Shown here: positions 62,324 through 64,000 of the stretch, in pieces
How positions within the stretch are numbered: the first letter of the stretch is position 1
Layout of the letters: every line of letters begins with the position of its first letter
Assembly (NCBI RefSeq): GCF_000170895.1
Contig: NZ_ABCS01000009.1
Coordinates: 96,198 to 160,197 of the forward strand
From: Plesiocystis pacifica SIR-1
GTDB taxonomy: Bacteria > Myxococcota_A > Polyangia > Nannocystales > Nannocystaceae
Direction: 5' to 3'
Length of the DNA stretch: 64,000 nucleotides
The notes under the pieces: generated by a model
What the model was told of the DNA's origin: nothing
The model's database searches: none
The model's input: only the letters and a program-made list of their open reading frames with translations
Translations under genes and position numbers: made by a program

Positions 62324-63712
62324 TCACTGCGGGAGGATGCCGCAGGAGTTGACCTCGCTGGGCACGCAGCCGGCGCACTCCCAGCGGAAGTTGTCGAGCA
62401 GCACGCCCGTCGCCAGGGCGCTGTCGGCCATGTCGGCGATGAAGAAGGTGAGCTGGAAGGTCTCCTCGGGCACGGCCGAGCCGCGGGCGACGAACCAGCC
62501 GGTGCCGGCGTTGCCCTCGAAGCCGGTGCCCGCGAGGGCGGCGTCGTTGCCCTTGTGCGCGAAGGCGCCGGCGTCCTCGAGGGAGGTGATGGTCAGCGGG
62601 GCGTCGTTCACGAAGGTGATGTTGCCGGTGTAGCTCTCGGAGGTCGACCAGGCGATGAACAGGTCGTTGAACTGGGTGTTGTAGTAGTCCGGGAACTCCG
62701 ACGAGAAGTAGGCGAAGTCGAACACGTAGCCCTCGGTCCCGGGGGGGACGGTGAGGTCCATCTGCATCCACAGCTTGTCGTTGGGGTCGTTCCAGCCCTG
62801 GTTGAACCACTGATCGGCGAGGCTGTCCGAGCAGTCGTTGACGCCGTCGCAGTCCATGAAGGGCGTGCCGCCGTTGCCCATGTTCGAGCCCGCCGTCGCG
62901 GACAGGGGCGCCGGGAGGCCGCCGTTGTCCTGGTTTTGGTTGTCGCCGTTGCCCTCCTGCGAGCCGTTGGCCTCGATCACGACGCCCTGGCCGTTGGGCG
63001 CCGCGACGACGCCGGTGCTGAGCACCAGCAGGGCCGTGGAGGTGTTCGAGGGGATGTCCTCCTCGCCGTTGTTCCAGACCTCGTCGTTGGCGGCCCACAG
63101 CAGGTTGCCGAAGTTGTCGCCCGGGGCCGATCCGAAGCCCGTGGCGATGCGCCACGAGTTGTCGTTGTTGGCGTTCATCTGGGTGTTCGAGGCGATCACC
63201 GTGCTCGCGGGATCGTTGCCGCAGTTGATGCCCAGGGCCTCGAAGGGGTCGTCCGTGAGCGCGCCGGGGCTGCCGTCGCAGTCGGCGTACTCGGCCGGCG
63301 CCTCGCAGTCACCGCCGCCGGTGGTGGTGGTCGTCTCACCCTCGGTGGTCTCGCCGTCCATGGTGGTCTCGCCGTCCATGGTGGTCTCGCCGTCCATGGT
63401 GGTCTCGCCGTCCATGGTGGTCTCGCCGTCCATGGTGGTCTCGCCGTCCATGGTGGTCTCGCCGTCCATGGTGGTCTCGCCGTCCATGGTGGTCTCACCC
63501 TCGGTCGTCGTGGTCTCGCCCTCGGTCGTCGTGGTCTCGCCCTCGGCGGTGCCCGTCTCCTCGCCCTCGGTGGTCGTGGACTCGGACTCGGACTCGGACT
63601 CGGACTCGCCGACGGTGTCGCCGAGCTCGTCCCCGTTTCCTGGGTTGTTGTCGTCGGCGCACGCAGCCAGGAGGCCGAGCGCGCACATGGTGATAGAAAG
63701 TGTCTTCCGCAT
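62324..63712 (-). CDS. Choice-of-anchor L-like lipoprotein with 18-bp repeat linker
   Basis: The 462-residue protein has a lipoprotein signal (ITMCALGLLAACADD), a linker of Glu/Ser and Thr/Glu repeats, eight tandem GETTMD units, and then a choice-of-anchor L domain: FDFAYFSSEFPDYYNTQFND, IAWSTSESYTGNITF, GTGFEGNAGTGWFVARGSAV, FFIADMADSALATGVLLDNF and a Cys-containing end (CAGCVPSEVNSCG). It is a paralogue of the protein at 56433-57500. It likely projects a domain from the outer membrane on a flexible, possibly O-glycosylated stalk (inference). The gene starts at 63712; an AT-rich stretch upstream probably holds the promoter. Confidence 0.9.
   Translation of the reverse strand: MRKTLSITMCALGLLAACADDNNPGNGDELGDTVGESESESESESTTTEGEETGTAEGETTTTEGETTTTEGETTMDGETTMDGETTMDGETTMDGETTMDGETTMDGETTMDGETTMDGETTEGETTTTTGGGDCEAPAEYADCDGSPGALTDDPFEALGINCGNDPASTVIASNTQMNANNDNSWRIATGFGSAPGDNFGNLLWAANDEVWNNGEEDIPSNTSTALLVLSTGVVAAPNGQGVVIEANGSQEGNGDNQNQDNGGLPAPLSATAGSNMGNGGTPFMDCDGVNDCSDSLADQWFNQGWNDPNDKLWMQMDLTVPPGTEGYVFDFAYFSSEFPDYYNTQFNDLFIAWSTSESYTGNITFVNDAPLTITSLEDAGAFAHKGNDAALAGTGFEGNAGTGWFVARGSAVPEETFQLTFFIADMADSALATGVLLDNFRWECAGCVPSEVNSCGILPQ
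63348..63491 (-). repeat. Eight 18-bp tandem repeats encoding GETTMD
   Basis: On the plus strand the unit GTCTCGCCGTCCATGGTG repeats eight times without a mismatch. In the reading direction of the lipoprotein gene it encodes six residues per unit, so copy-number change keeps the frame. It is the kind of array that varies in number between strains. Confidence 0.95.
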
Positions 63713-63789
63713 GTGCGTATTGTGAGCCCTGCGAAATGCGCATGTTGAAAATTTATCGAGGTTTACAGGGTAATGTTCCCAAAAGGCAC
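63713..63789. promoter_or_regulatory. AT-rich upstream region of the anchor-L lipoprotein
   Basis: The 77 bp before the lipoprotein start contain an AT-rich run (TTGAAAATTTATCGAGGTTTA, around 63744-63764) in a GC-rich setting. On the minus strand this is where its promoter should lie. No sigma-type boxes could be assigned with confidence. Confidence 0.4.
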
Positions 63790-64000
63790 TCAGGCGCCGT
63801 CTCGTAGGCTTGGTGGCGTAATTTGCTCGTCCGCAAGGCGTGCCGATTGAACCTTGGTGACAACGTACTCGTACGGATTTGCTACTGAAGGAAGCACTAA
63901 AAGTGCACTCAATGAAAGTGCGCAGAATGAGCAGAGCGCACCAAACGCAGCGAGGGCAGGGGAGCCGAAGCTCACCTGCCCTCGCCGTGTCGAGCGCGCG
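63790..64000 (-). CDS. Small hydrophobic protein, possibly 5' partial
   Basis: A minus-strand frame ends at 63790 and is open to the window edge. From a GTG at 63975 it reads 61 residues with one hydrophobic segment (LAAFGALCSFCALSLSALLVL) and a short hydrophilic tail ending PPSLRDGA. The frame continues upstream beyond 64000, so it may be the C-terminal end of a longer protein. No family is recognised, and a chance frame is possible. Confidence 0.35.
   Translation of the reverse strand, partial: ARSTRRGQVSFGSPALAAFGALCSFCALSLSALLVLPSVANPYEYVVTKVQSARLADEQITPPSLRDGA

Overview
The window looks like chromosomal DNA of a high-GC, predatory-type Myxococcota bacterium, most likely of the Nannocystis/Plesiocystis side. 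This is inferred from content, not from a marker gene. The signs are very strong GC3 codon use, many lipoproteins whose lipobox Cys is followed by acidic or Thr/Glu/Ser-rich linkers, several Hanks-type kinases or pseudokinases with membrane anchors, two choice-of-anchor-L-like proteins, a DUF1592/DUF1552 pair, a di-heme peroxidase-like lipoprotein, and very little operon structure apart from a few tightly coupled clusters. No rRNA, tRNA, CRISPR array, transposase or phage gene was recognised.

Left end (1-11.5 kb). The window opens inside an ATPase gene whose stop overlaps an HNH-type nuclease gene. The pair resembles Septu/PtuAB-type defence modules, and the nuclease frame carries an in-frame TAG. 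After it come greB, a hemerythrin-like protein, a two-HKD phospholipase D-family protein, a divergent membrane protein/HxlR-regulator pair with a 38-bp perfect-centred dyad between them, a hybrid histidine kinase, a sterol-desaturase-family enzyme, an alpha/beta hydrolase and a SIMPL-domain lipoprotein. Two 105-bp direct copies of an intergenic repeat (4774-4878 and 10003-10107) differ at three bases, all compatible with one predicted multi-hairpin fold.

Catabolic operon (21.35 down to 11.5 kb, minus strand). A TetR regulator with a 17-bp palindrome on its start codon is followed, with overlaps or short gaps, by an SDR, a biotin-dependent acyl-CoA carboxyltransferase, an acyl-CoA dehydrogenase, an enoyl-CoA hydratase, a biotin carboxylase/BCCP subunit, a BKACE (DUF849) enzyme, an M14-type metallopeptidase and a DUF1415 protein. 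The logic is that of leucine/isovalerate (Liu) or acyclic-terpene (Atu) degradation: dehydrogenate an acyl-CoA, carboxylate the enoyl-CoA, hydrate it, then cleave. No HMG-CoA lyase gene is present; BKACE sits where one might be expected.

Middle (21.4-46.6 kb). This part holds mostly single genes: a small membrane protein coupled to a Cys-rich lipoprotein, a pseudokinase, a PDZ-like lipoprotein coupled to an HExxH protein, a GHL10-type glycosidase lipoprotein, an esterase-like lipoprotein, a Ser/Thr kinase, an internally duplicated protein with E/H motifs, YgiQ radical-SAM, a di-heme peroxidase-like lipoprotein, a 1041-residue membrane protein of unknown function, a glycerophosphodiester phosphodiesterase lipoprotein, and a 1606-residue FecR/VIT/VWA/TPR-like membrane protein.

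Right end (46.6-64 kb). A three-gene coupled unit (DUF1592, Tat-exported DUF1552, lipoprotein) is followed by another (multi-module carboxypeptidase-regulatory/PDZ protein, DUF1835 protein, zinc-ribbon kinase). Two related choice-of-anchor-L-like lipoproteins flank a five-copy, 151-bp tandem repeat, a GT39-like polytopic membrane protein with a coupled two-helix small protein, and a DUF2293 protein.
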